Shown here piece by piece: positions 9,468-19,688 of a DNA stretch of 24,872 nt. Under the pieces are notes generated by a model. It made no database searches. It saw only the letters and a list, made by a program, of their open reading frames with translations, and was not told the DNA's origin. A program made the translations under genes and the position numbers. Numbering within the stretch: the first letter of the stretch is position 1; the number at the start of each line of letters is the position of its first letter. The DNA is from Plakobranchus ocellatus (Eukaryota; Mollusca; Gastropoda; Plakobranchidae), in assembly GCA_019648995.1 (NCBI GenBank), contig BLXT01005946.1:1146981-1171852 (forward strand), given 5' to 3'.

Positions 9468-10447
9468 TTAAGACACGTTTAAGACGTTGCAGAATATGTT
9501 TGCAGCTTTCATAATGTCGTTAATAAATACAATAAAACTTAGTTGCTTTGGTATTGTTTTTAGTTCTGTTTCAAGCTGTGTGTCTACTGATTTACGTGAA
9601 GGTCCTAACATTCTGTAAAATTTTAGCTCTTTTTCTTGTGTTTGTGTTTTGACAACTTCTGTGTCCTTTCTAGGTTTGATATCTCTCTGAAGTGATTTTG
9701 GCTGTCCGTCTTGCAAAAAATGCTCTGTTTTTTTAGGGTCAGAATTCAGTTTTCTTCTAACTAATGTGTGGCAAGGCTTTCGTCTTGTGCGGCTAGAGGT
9801 GTGTTCTTGGAAAGACGTAGTGATTGACTGAATGTTGCATCATTTTTTATCATTGGATATGTTGAACTGTTGTATGTCTGTTTTTGATGTTGATTGTGCC
9901 ATCGGGGGAGAGGAGTGTTACAAATGGAATCATGAACCTGATTTGCTTTGCATGTGATGTCTGTATTAAATTTGTATTTGCGGTATTTTCAGTGTGATGT
10001 AAAGTTGTGTATGTTGTGTTTGTCTTATCAATCAGAGTGAGATGAGTCAGTGTTCCTCAAGTCTGTGTCGCATGTGTTTGTGCCATGAGTTTTTGTTTCT
10101 AAAGTATGTGTGATTGTATAATTGGAGGTTTTTTTATCTTGAGAGTTGTCTTCGTTATCAAAATGTGGGCTGCTTGTTCCTGTAGTGAGGTCTGTCGCAC
10201 TTAGTGAATGTGAAGGTGTAGGCCCAGGCATAGTTGCCGTTTTATTCACACAACCTTGCATTAAGCTGTTATGATGGCTACATAATATACAATGTTCTCG
10301 AATTGCTGGTTTGTAGGCACACCACATATCCTTGTTCTTAAGAAATAGTTGTTTTGCTCTGTTTATGGTAGTCACACTGCGCATTCTTCTAATAGAGTTA
10401 ATCAAAGCAAAACTTTGAATATATATCCTCATTGTCTTCATTAACAT
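9468..10447 (-). pseudogene. Unrecognised coding-like relic on the - strand
   Basis: Three long open stretches follow each other on the - strand with only two or three frame changes, about 325 codons in all. The first runs 10447-10028: 139 aa, with a Cys/His cluster around REHCILCSHHNSLMQGC and then a Thr/Asn/Ser/His-rich region. The second runs about 10030-9850 and includes IRFMIPFVTLLSPDG. The third runs about 9855-9468 (from SQSLRLSKNTPLAAQDE to LQRDIKPRKDTEVVK and a hydrophobic end). This strand is rich in A and C, which lowers stop frequency and favours Thr, Asn, His and Lys codons, so the openness may be partly compositional. I cannot assign a family. It could be a decayed transposon, an old viral insertion or a processed pseudogene, or nothing. 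Confidence 0.35.
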
Positions 10448-10992
10448 TTAGTCTGTAAGTCTTTAACATGTTCCCAGACACTTAAGCACATTTGTGCAGT
10501 CTGTTGTTTTTTTTTTTTTGTTTTGTTTTGTTTTTGGTAATACAAATAATACAACAAATTCTACATAGTCATTGCACACAACATGTGTGGCTCTCAAAGG
10601 AATGCTCCACACTGAGTTATCCTAAATCAAGCAAAAGAAGTAAAATATAAACAGCAATTTCACACAATTAACTTTTTGTTAATGCGATGAAACTTATCTC
10701 TGATAAAACACAAATATCTGTAGATTCAAACAGAAAAACCTTTTTTAAAATTTGCAAGGGTCGATTAAAANNNNNNNNNNNNNNNNNNNNNNNNNCATTT
10801 AAAAAAAAACTGTAAGAATTTAAAAGGCAAAATCATGATTATTTATAGGTTACTTTAACTTGTAAATGAGACTTGCACAATTTTTTACAGAAACACCAAT
10901 TATATTCCGTCGTAAAGATCAAATTCAGAAGATAAAAATGAGTGGAAGAACTATGTTTGTACTCTGAGAAGTTTTGGCAATAAATTGATGTA
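10448..10992 (+). other. Middle part of intron 3, includes assembly gap
   Basis: Non-coding AT-rich sequence with a T-rich stretch at about 10507-10535 and an unresolved gap at 10771-10795. Nothing else is recognisable. Confidence 0.7.
10771..10795. other. Assembly gap (25 N)
   Basis: Twenty-five consecutive N bases. The round number suggests a placeholder of arbitrary length, so the true distance across this point in intron 3 is unknown. Confidence 0.97.
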
Positions 10993-11162
10993 AAAAAAGC
11001 AGATTTTCAGTTTTATTGTTAGTTTTGCCGCTAACACAAGCCTGCATGCATGATGCAGCGGGATCTTATTACAGGTGCTTGACTGATGGCAGCAGGTGTG
11101 ATTTGCTGTGACTAAGCTTAACTCTTCTAAGTCCTCCGGCTCTTTTTATGAGCCCGGCTCGC
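10993..11162 (-). repeat. SINE-like dispersed repeat, copy 2 (inverted)
   Basis: The reverse complement of this stretch aligns with 2233-2393. On the - strand it starts near a GC-rich hairpin (arms around 11137-11162: CCGGCTC and GAGCCCGG, T-rich loop). It runs through CACCTGCTGCC and GCATGCAGGC and ends ACAATAAAACTG, AAATCTGCTTTTT. The two copies differ at about one position in six over the 3' core. No open frame is shared. The exact edges cannot be set from two copies. Confidence 0.6.
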
Positions 11163-11885
11163 AGCTCACAACTAAGTTACAAGATACTGGGGAAAATGTG
11201 CTCAAAGTGGCTAAAATGAATTTATCTCGTTTTGCAATCAAACCTTTCAAATGCTTGCTTTATCTCTAACCTTTCCATATCAACACATTTTTTTATTTAT
11301 TTAAGAATTCTTTTATGTTAATTATACATTTGCTTCCCTTAGGGCCAAGGACATCAATTCCTACTCAAATTCATAATTTCCTCAGTACTTAAAAGAAAAA
11401 TGATCTAAAACATGATCTTACTCATAATTCCCTAGACAGTTAACATTTAATAATCTCAAAACTATAATACAGCTTTGGCATTACATTTACTGCTTCAGTC
11501 CCAATAGAAGGATTGTGAGCCTAGCTCTCATTTATATTTTAATGTTTGCTGTATCTTGATATTCATCTTTCTTTTCCTATTTAGATCAATAGCTTTAAAG
11601 CTGGTACACTATTCTTATAAGTTATCAAGTGGACTTCAGTGAGGGGCATCCTTTTTTATGCTCCAAAGATCATAGTAAACTCAGTAACCTAAAGGTTTAA
11701 ACCATCTTGAAATCTCTCTATCAGGTTTTCTATACCCTTTAATTGTAAATGTAATTAAAAAGATTTTTTTCTCTCTTCAAGAATGTAAATATATATAAAT
11801 GCAATTCCCAACTCTAAAATCTAACCATAAAAAAATATATCAATTTAAGTGCCCATATAAGTCGCAGAATTTTTTTTTTCATCAG
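11163..11885 (+). other. Right part of intron 3, no gene seen
   Basis: AT-rich intron sequence ending in a run of T and the acceptor CATCAG at 11885. No element or exon is recognisable. Confidence 0.75.
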
Positions 11886-12014
11886 AAAGCCTACTGGATG
11901 AGGTCTCATGTATATTCTGATTCCATCGATGAGTTTGAGAACAGGGACGAGAAATACTTTGAAAACGATCCTAAGGGCCTTAATGCAGGAATACGAATTG
12001 TCAAGCTGAGGAAG
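11886..12014 (+). CDS. ABCA3: ABCA transporter exon D: linker from TMD1 to NBD1
   Basis: The acceptor is CATCAG|AAAGCC and the donor is AGGAAG|GTGAGC after 12014. It is 43 whole codons, phase 0 at both ends. The product begins KAYWMRSH, the position where ABCA proteins leave the membrane. It then has an acidic linker with DEFENRDEKYFENDP and ends GIRIVKLRK, which leads into the first beta strand of NBD1 (the hydrophobic-x-LxK motif before the A-loop). A linker this short fits ABCA3-like rather than ABCA1/4-like architecture. The exon D/E boundary falls directly before VFG. Confidence 0.92.
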
Positions 12015-13361
12015 GTGAGCTGGGTGAAAAGGAAATACAATTAGTAGGTACCCCAAACCAAAATTTCAATTTAACTGTATAACATACACTATGTGTCCAT
12101 TAAATATATCTCAGTGAGATAAGAACAGAGCAAAAAAAAATTGAAAATCAGACAGTATTTATAGAAGTTACGTACTTTCAAAGTACGTGAGTTTGGGTAC
12201 TCTTGGAGACCGTGAAAATTCAGCATGGAAAGCCAACTTTTGAGATCCATTTTATAAAAAGTATTGATTCTAAACTCTTGCAACTTCAACAACACACCAA
12301 GAACAAAAAGTACTGCAAACTCAATTTTTTTCAGAGGTCTAAATCAATTGAAAGCACTTTATTATTCACTTGCAACATGATCCACCGCATAAAAATTTTA
12401 ATTATAAGGCCATTTATTTGATACTTATGTCAAAATAACCAGAAACCAAAGATCTAAATTATTAAAGAAAAATAAATTAATTTTGTTTAGCAATAATGCA
12501 AAGTGCATATTCAAGAAATGCCCCAAAATATGTGATTTATAAAATTTGCAAAAATAAACGATTTTCAAAAATTCATTAAAAATCAACCATTCAAGATATT
12601 GTAATGAATGAGTCACTACAACAGTCAGAAAAACAAACTGCAATGTGTAAGTAATGAAACTATACACATATATGCTTGTAATCCTGTTAAAGCCGCTACA
12701 TAAAACAGTCCGAGACATAGGTAAATTTATGCAATAAGCAAACAAGCCAATACTCGGAAGGCACTTACAAAATCCAATCAATAAATCAGTAATGAGTAAC
12801 AATTAACAGACTTTATTTATACCAGTCTGTTCAATTAAGTAAGCCTATGCTACAAAGTTTGGTTTATTATCGATTTTTAAATCTACTTGGAAAGACAATC
12901 TAGAATCTATCAGTTAAGTTTGTTTACTTTGGGCAAGTCAACCATTGCCGTAGATAGGGGGTACTTTAAGTCCAGTTATGACATTGCCTCACTACATTAA
13001 ATCTAGTTACCTATTTTCTATGCCTTTAAAGTGAATAACATTTTTGTTTTAACAATATTGGGGTAAAAATAAAACTTTTTTCTCAAATGTAGGAAATACG
13101 TTTTAGGGCATTGTAACAGGATTGTCTATCTGAACCTGTATACTAGCTGGCCGGGTCCATTTGAGCGAGCTGTGATGACAGGTGTGGCCCCTTTTCATTT
13201 TCTCGGTTTGCATTGAATAATAATCATATATAACAGCTTTTGATTACAATTTAAACAGAGAAAAGTATTTAAAATGAGCACTTGCAAATGAAATAAGTTT
13301 TAATTGATGCATAAATAGTTACTAGAACAAGATGGGGGCTTTCTATAAAAATAGATATACA
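12015..13361 (+). other. Left part of intron 4, no gene seen
   Basis: AT-rich intron with donor GTGAGC. It contains a short perfect palindrome at 12170-12188. A - strand open frame at 12425-12802 is Phe/Leu-rich and looks like chance in AT-rich DNA. A patch near 13140-13200 is more GC-rich (CTGGCCGGGTCC) but matches nothing I know. Confidence 0.7.
12170..12188. repeat. Perfect inverted repeat, 9-bp arms
   Basis: ACGTACTTT and its exact reverse complement AAAGTACGT are separated by a single C. It could be a dyad binding site or a small hairpin. Nothing around it shows a function. Confidence 0.85.
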
Positions 13362-13388
13362 GTCCAAAAGAATGTGCTCCACTGTGGC

Positions 13389-13740
13389 TGCCTCTCGTCA
13401 GTTCATGATGACATCTCTTTTTATCCACCTGGCTTTGTCTTCTATCCCTACTTCCTTTCCTGTGCTATTGTCCTGTCTACTTCTCCTTCTGCTGTCCTCT
13501 ATTTCCTTCTCATCCCAAGTGGAGTCTGGGATCAAATTGACCCACCATACTGTGTGTGTCGTAAGAGGCAACTAAAACAGGTGTCACCCATGAACTGCCT
13601 CTCTCTGGTACATGGGCGACATCACTTCCTCTCCACCTTGCTTTGTCTTCTCTCCCCACTTCCTTTCCTGAGCTATCGTCCTTCTATTTGCCCTGTTACT
13701 ATTCCCTATTTCTAATTTGTATCCACCGTAGCTCTCTGGT
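13389..13740 (+). repeat. Tandem 5' leader repeat of Jockey copy 2 (period 207 bp)
   Basis: The block starting TGCCTCTC occurs at 13389 and again at 13596. Each is followed by a GGTACATGGGCGACAT-like stretch, TCTCCACCT, GCTTTGTCTTCT, CACTTCCTTTCCTG and GCTATCGTCCT. Similarity covers about 140-160 bp of each unit, with a partly unique spacer (GGAGTCTGGGAT, CCCACCATACTG) before the next GTAAGAGGC. Repeated 5' units act as promoters in some LINEs; whether these do is inference. Confidence 0.8.
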
Positions 13741-14096
13741 GCTGGAAATAACTGAGAGGTCCACCCCCACAGTTTGGGCGCCTTGTTGTTTGCTGTGAGG
13801 TGGGACATAGATGGGGGAAGGGGTGCATCCTGGCTGGAGGTTGAGGTGGTGACGGCCCGGCAATAGTGGCGGTCCCTCATCAACATACCCCCTTGGCCAC
13901 TTCAGCGCTGACCCACGCTGTCCAATCGGCTGGTCATTAAATAGGGCTTGGGTCAATCCCAGTAGAGGTCCCACACCCTCTGCTGGGAGTATAGCTCCAG
14001 GGTAGCCCTGGCACAGCGCTGGAGATCCCGCAACGTGATCTTGGTAGGGCTCCATGGCGGGCAGGGGGCCCTGGAGCTGAATTAAAAAAAACTCCC

Positions 14097-16403
14097 ATGA
14101 CTCAAAAAACAAACACTCCCTGACCCCTCCTCATGTCTCGACGAGGTGAAGAAGTCTTTTACAGAGGCAGCTTGTGGGGCCTGTTACAGCCCCCAAACGC
14201 TAAGGGCCGTCACGCTGTGTGCCGAAACTACAAGTAAGGGATTTAAACAAATTAAAGTATTTATAATAATAATAATAAAAGGTAACCAGTTCAGTTAAAG
14301 TCTAATGACGACAAATTGAATATGTCCAACGACGTGGAGTTGACGGGCGTGACGTAGACAGAATACGGAGAAAAAATCCAATGACGTGAAGCTGACAGGT
14401 ATTAGGATGTCAGCACAGCATACAGGTCACGCACTGACCAGGAAGGACCAGTGGCTCAGGATACGCCAGGAACCGGAACAGCAGCATACGAACGGCGACA
14501 ACAGCAATAGGCTCAGCCACACCAGGATCAGCAACACCAGGACCAGCAATATCAATATCAGCAGCGTGAGGGCTGCTCGAGAGTTTGATAATACTTAAAA
14601 TAGCACTTGTTTAATATCATCACCTGATAGTTCCAGATCTAAATAGGGTTGTGTTATTATTACCAAGCTCATAAAACTTATAAAGAATTAAAAACTAAAG
14701 GATGCGCGAGGGTGCCATAAACAAGTTAGGATTTTCTTGAAGAAAATCTAACAATAGTTCATCTCACAAAACAATTTATAATTTTATCCTTCCCTGGAAC
14801 ATCTCATGAAAGTTCATCTCATAGTACAACTTCAATAATATAAATCTTTCTAAACGCGGTATATTCAGGTTGTTTCCTCAGAGATTCCTACTTTAAATAT
14901 CAGTAAAATCTGCATACGTTTTACAACTTATACAACTTAAACTTCAAAAATAAGATCCAAGCTACAACCTTCTGAGCTCTTGAAATTGAACTCCTTAAAA
15001 TTGAGCAAAAATAGAAAACTACGTTTCTTACTTCATAAGAATAAAATTGAGGCAACCCTCCGCTCAATAGCACAGCAAAATTACAACTGGCTAAATTTGC
15101 GAACATTAACATTCAACGTTAACAACTTAACACTATTCACTCTCACCACACAACAAGGACAACTCAACACAACACAGCATTGGCTTCTCACAATGCAGTC
15201 ACAAACAAGATAAACTGGATAAAAACACCAAGCAATTACATTTAGACAAACTCGCATGAACAAACTCATTATGCCCTAACAGGGCCCTCTCTGTTGCCAG
15301 CAAGAGGAAGGAAGAGGACCTTCTTACTATGATGAGCATATCTCCCTTTGTGGACTGGTCACCATTTAAAATATTTGTGATGATCAGCTTGAGAGGATCT
15401 GCGAAGGTGGCTGATAGGTCGCCTTTTAAGATCCATAGGGAGTTGAAGTCGATTCTGGGCGACGAGACCATCGAGGTCACCAAACTTGGTAGTGGTGGTG
15501 GCCTCATGGTCAAGCTAAAATCAAACGACCAGGCAAAGAAGCTAGGAGCAATTTCCACATTCCTAGACATCCCTGTGACTGACAGTCCTCACAAGAGGGG
15601 TACCTGACTCTTGATGTCAGACTGTACATCCTGCTCCCAATGCTCTGCTATAAGTGCCAACGCTATGGCCACAGCAAGGACAGGTGTAAGAAACCTGCTG
15701 CTGTATGTTTTAGATGTGGCAAGGGTGGTTATGTCGAACGTGACTGTTTGGCTGATCCCCATTGCGTAAGCTGCCGAGGAGACCATGCAGCCAGCAGCAA
15801 GACCTGCCCGAAGTTCGTGGAAGAACAAGCCATTCTTCGCTACAAAGCTGAGAATGGCGGTATGTTTCAGCAAGCCTGTGAGGCAGTTGTGGTTGAAATC
15901 CATAAAACAATTTTAACGCGAACATTTGCAAGTGCCTTCAAGTCTCAACTTCGAACGAAGCCAGTACTGCTCCTCAAGGATGGTGGCAGAAGGGGAAAAA
16001 AGCCCAGAAGGATTCTCCAGCTCTCAGTCCCCAGAGAGCAGCAAAACCTGAGACATCAGCCAAGCGCAGGGCCAAAAGGCCGAAAAGACAGTAGGTCCTT
16101 AGGAAAACATTCAATCATTTTACATCTCTGGCCATGGAAGCTGAGGAGACTATATCCTCAATCTGGGGGAGGGTCCTCCATCCCCAGCTACCCGAGGGCC
16201 TCCGCCTCCCCTATGGAGTGCCCTCTCTCCCCCTCCAAATCTCGCCCCCTGTCCCCGGTGGAGAAACCCCAAGGTCCTCTGCCTTTCCCCTCGCCTTCTA
16301 CCCCTTCACTCCTGAAGTCCATGTGACAGAGGATGTTAGGCAACCCAAAAAGACTAAAGACTTGGCAGGCCAGCCAAAGGATAACCTGCCAAGCAATAAA
16401 TAG
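14097..16403 (+). pseudogene. Jockey ORF1 (gag-like, CCHC zinc knuckles), copy 2, interrupted and broken
   Basis: The likely ATG is at 14097 and the stop TAG at 16401-16403. The solo LTR inserts about 28 codons in; the frame resumes at about 15287 with GALSVASKRKEEDLL and MMSISPF. The central region reads HRELKSILGDETIEVTKL and FLDIPVTDSPHK. About 177 bp present in copy 1 is then missing at 15597, which shifts the frame. From 15640: knuckle 1 CYKCQRYGHSKDRC is intact, knuckle 2 CFRCGKGGYVERDC has Tyr for His, and a third Cys/His motif starts CVSCRGDHAASSKTC. A Ser/Pro-rich tail follows with another frame change near 16130-16330. The role in the family is binding element RNA. Confidence 0.88.
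14182..15281. mobile_element. Solo LTR of an LTR retrotransposon, nested in Jockey ORF1
   Basis: The 1100-bp insert starts TGTTACAG and ends CCCTAACA, giving the TG...CA ends of an LTR with the terminal inverted repeat TGTTA/TAACA. It is flanked by the 5-bp direct repeat GGGCC at 14177-14181 and 15282-15286. Removing the insert and one GGGCC restores alignment with Jockey copy 1 at 3901-3930 with no length difference. Inside are an (ATA)n tract near 14260, degenerate repeats containing TGACGT at 14350 and 14382, a pair of 15-bp repeats (ACCAGGATCAGCAAC-like) near 14520, and AATAAA at 15040. No gag, pol, primer-binding site or second LTR is present. A 5-bp duplication fits Gypsy, BEL/Pao or Copia, so the superfamily is open. 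AATAAA near the right end hints at + orientation. Confidence 0.92.
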
Positions 16404-16412
16404 CCTGTGGTA

Positions 16413-19119
16413 ATGGATACTGTGGTCCAATGGAACATTTGCGGTTTAAGGAGCAATGTGGAAGAACTGAAGCTACTGCTGAATCGATCACAGTGGGCTG
16501 TTATGGTCCTGCAGGAATGCAGGCTTGGGGAGGGGCAGTCACTGCTCCAGGGGTACACCCTGCTTCTTCCACGGGGTGGGTACCCCTGGGGGAAGGTGGC
16601 TCTCCTCATACAAAATGGAATACATTTTTCAGAAATTGTTCTGAAAACTGGCCTGCATGCTGTAGCTGCCACAATAACCCTGGAAAAGACTCGCACTGTT
16701 TGCTCTCTAAATTTCCCTCCTCATACACCAGTTTCGAAACTCTCTCTTGCTGAACTCTTTGAGCAGCTTCCGAAGCCTTTTCTCATGCTGGGAGACTTCA
16801 ATGCACATTCTCCTGCTTGGGGGGACTCCCACCATGACAGGCAGGGGAGGATGCTCGAAGAGTTCACGGCCTAAAATGACTATTATTATAAATACTGGAG
16901 AGCAAACTTTTGTTCATTTTGCATATCATTCAATCTCAGCGATTCATTTGGCAGTGGCTTCACCTTTCATTGCCCTTGAGTGTTCCTGGGCTGCCCACTG
17001 TGATCTGTGCGGCAGCAATCACTTTCCTAAATTTAGAACATTGTCCTCGCATTTTAACAGCAGTGTATATACTAGTTTTAATTTTAAAAAAGCCAATTGG
17101 AACTGTTTTGGAGACCTATGCAGATTGTCTTTAGATGACTCTGTGGCCGACATCGAGCAGTTTACCGCAAAACTGCTCGATGCGGCCAGATTGTCCATAC
17201 CCTTTTATAAAGGGACAAAAGGTAAAACCTGAGTTCCCTGGTTTACTCAGGAATGAAAGCAGGCTCTTCAGGAAAGGAAAAAGGCTCAAAGGAAGTATTT
17301 TAAAACGCCTTCTTTTGAAAATTTTGTAAATTTTAAGAAACAAAAAGCCAAGGCTAAATTTGCCATTAAAAATTCCAAGTAACAGTCTTGGAAGACATAT
17401 TTATCTTCTTTAAATTACAATACTTCCTCTAAAACTGTTTGGAAGAAAATAAGAAAAATAAAAGGCAAAAATTTTACCCCTTCTTGTCATCTTAAAAAAA
17501 AGACGACCCCAGATCATTTCAGACCCTACAGATCATGCCGATTATCTGGCTGAAACTTAAAAAAAAAATCTCCCGCTAAAAAAATTCTAAAAATTTCCAG
17601 CAAACAAAACAAAGAGCCAAAAAACAAAATTTAAATTTTTCATCAGAAAATAACGAACCTTATAATAATCCTTTTCTCCTGATGGAATTAAAAAATTCAA
17701 TTAATATATCTAATGAGTCTGCAGTAGGTCCTGATGGTGTGTACTATCAGATCTTGAGGCACCTTCCTGAATCCTGCCTGCATATTCTCCTTAAACTTTT
17801 TAATAACATTTGGACCACCGGGGACATCCCCCCATTTTGGAGGGAGGCGTCGGTGGTTCCAATTCCAAAACCTGGGAGGGATCCTTCTGATCCTTCAAAC
17901 AATAGGCCTATTGCACTCACTTCTTGTGTAAGACTCTCGAGCGGATGGTGAATGACAGACTGGTCCATGTGCTTGTTCAGAAACCTGCTGTCAAATGTAC
18001 AGTGCCGTTTCAGGAAGGACCATAGCACATTGGACCACTTGGTCAGATTTGAAACGTTTATCAAAAAGGCCTTCGCCAGAAAAAAGCAAGTTCTGGCAGT
18101 TTTTTTCGATCTAGAAAAAGCCTATGATACTACCTGGAGGTATGGAATTTTAAAAGATTTTTTCGACCTTGATTTTTGGGGCAGATTGCCCATTTTCATT
18201 TCAAACTTTTTAAAAGACCGCCATTTTAAAGTTAAAGCGGAGAACACATTTTATTTTTCTTATCACCAGGGAAAGGGTGTTCCCCAAGGCAGTATTCTAT
18301 CACCTATGCTATTTAACTTGAAAATAAATAATATAATTAACTCTGTTTCTAAACATGTAAACACATCTTTATTTTTAGATGATTTTGCAATCTACGCTGA
18401 GGGTAAGCACTCGCAGCATTATGAGCGCACCATCCAGTTATGTATAAATAATGTTCAAAAATAGGTCTCTGAAAACGGTTTCAGGGTTTTGGTTTCATAG
18501 ACCACCTATGTCCATTTCCACAGACAAAGAATTTATGCTGAGCCTGCCCTTCATGTGTACGGCCAGCTGATCCAGGTGAAGGTTGAAACTAAATTTTTAG
18601 AAGTCGTTTTTGACTCAAAACTGAGTTATCTAAAGAAAAAATTGTTTAAAAGCACTAAATTTACTACACGTCATGGGCCATACGGACTTGGGTGCGGATA
18701 GAGCCACCCTTCTAAAGCTTTACCTCACCCTAGTCTGGTCCAAGTTGGACTACGGCAGTGTCATATATGGTTATGTGAAAAAACACGTCCTGAGAGTCCT
18801 GGACCCTATACATCATCAGGGCCTTCGTATTGCCCTCAGGGCTTTCAGAGCGTTGCCTATTAAAAGCTTGTATGCCGAGGCTGGGGCGCCCTCTCTTGAG
18901 CATCAGCGTACCAAGCTAGCTTGTAATTATGTACTCAAACTTAAGTCATTACCCCAAAATCCGTGTCACAATATTGTATTTGATGCTCCATTTTCTGACT
19001 TCTCTGCTGATTCTAAGTCGGAAGCCAATCTTGTCGCCAATACTTTTGAGCATATTAATAATGCCAAAATCAACCTAAATACTATTGATAACCAATATGT
19101 CCAGTGCTCTCCACCTTAG
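16413..19119 (+). pseudogene. Jockey ORF2 (endonuclease and reverse transcriptase), broken
   Basis: ATG at 16413, nine bases after the ORF1 stop. Endonuclease: QWNICGLR, LQECRL (catalytic Glu) and LGDFNAHSPAWGD at 16791-16830. A frameshift falls near 16865; the closing motif at 17011-17028 is GSNHFP, with Asn where SDH is normal. Stops at 17232 and 17250 interrupt PWFTQE. RT: SAVGPDGVYYQILRHLP (17712 on), PIPKPGRDPSDPSNNRPIAL, two compensating frameshifts between about 17925 and 17990, motif A FFDLEKAYD at 18102-18128, motif B GVPQGSILSP at 18276-18305, motif C FLDDF at 18372. After a stop at 18464 and more shifts, the C-terminal part runs 18673-19119 (SKLDYGSVIYG, DPIHHQGLRIALRAFR). About 900 codons, the family's usual length. 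The domain order is seen; the protein is inactive. Confidence 0.93.
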
Positions 19120-19175
19120 GATGAGCACCAGGTTCACATTGATATTTCTCTAATGAAACAAAACAAAAAAAAAAA

Positions 19176-19688
19176 GCTCTTATACTCATAGAATAAACTT
19201 TTCATTGATATGTGATTCATAGATGTGCTCTTTAAAAAAAAAGATGCACTAATTAAGTTAAATTAACCAAAATATCAAAGATTTTTGCGATAGACGGCAG
19301 TCATGGTGGGTTTTGGGTACCTACAACTAGTGGAACGGAGCGAAAATTTATGATTTTCTTTTTTTTTGTTGTTGTTGGTGGTGGGGGATAAGGAGAAGGA
19401 CTGTTTCTCTCTGCTGATTAACACATGTGCCTCATGCCTAATTAGGGGCCGTCTATTTAAGCTATTGTACAAGCTTTCTGATTGGTGTTATAAAATATCA
19501 GTCTTCAAAGATTAAAACTGGCTGGCTTCTGGAGGAGTGGAAATGGAAATTTATCATTACATGTGAATTTCAAGTCCAATATTTTTAAATCTGTTAATTA
19601 GTCATGGCTTGACACTTTTTTCTCTGCTGCACAATTACAATTGAATACTTTTTCTTTTTTTTACAGTAATTTTTTTTCCTTTTTCTAG
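19176..19688 (+). other. Right part of intron 4, no gene seen
   Basis: AT-rich sequence from the Jockey poly-A tail to the acceptor TTTCTAG at 19688, with a long T-rich tract before it. It has a small GTT/GGT simple repeat near 19368-19388. Nothing else is recognisable. Confidence 0.8.

Larger units (their letters stand above)
13362..19175 (+). mobile_element. Jockey-type non-LTR retrotransposon, copy 2 (near full length, interrupted by LTR)
   Basis: The order is that of a Jockey-clade LINE: a 5' leader with a repeated block (13389-13740), ORF1 with three CCHC-type knuckles, ORF2 with an APE-type endonuclease then reverse transcriptase, no RNase H seen, a short 3' UTR, and a poly-A tail at about 19157-19175. 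Without the nested LTR (14182-15281 plus one target duplication) it is about 4.7 kb, the usual size for this clade. Both ORFs carry stops and frameshifts, so it cannot move by itself. It lies in intron 4 in the orientation of the host gene. The 5' edge is approximate, set by similarity to copy 3 at GCTCCAC. I found no clear target duplication. Confidence 0.92.

Noticed and set aside
12425-12802. A 125-aa - strand open frame rich in Phe and Leu, suggesting a membrane protein
   Set aside because: AT-rich intron sequence gives such frames by chance. There is no family motif and no supporting context.
13330-19190. A target-site duplication for Jockey copy 2
   Set aside because: GCTTTCTATA before the element and GCTCTTATA after the poly-A tail are only loosely similar, and the 5' edge is uncertain. 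Not strong enough to claim.
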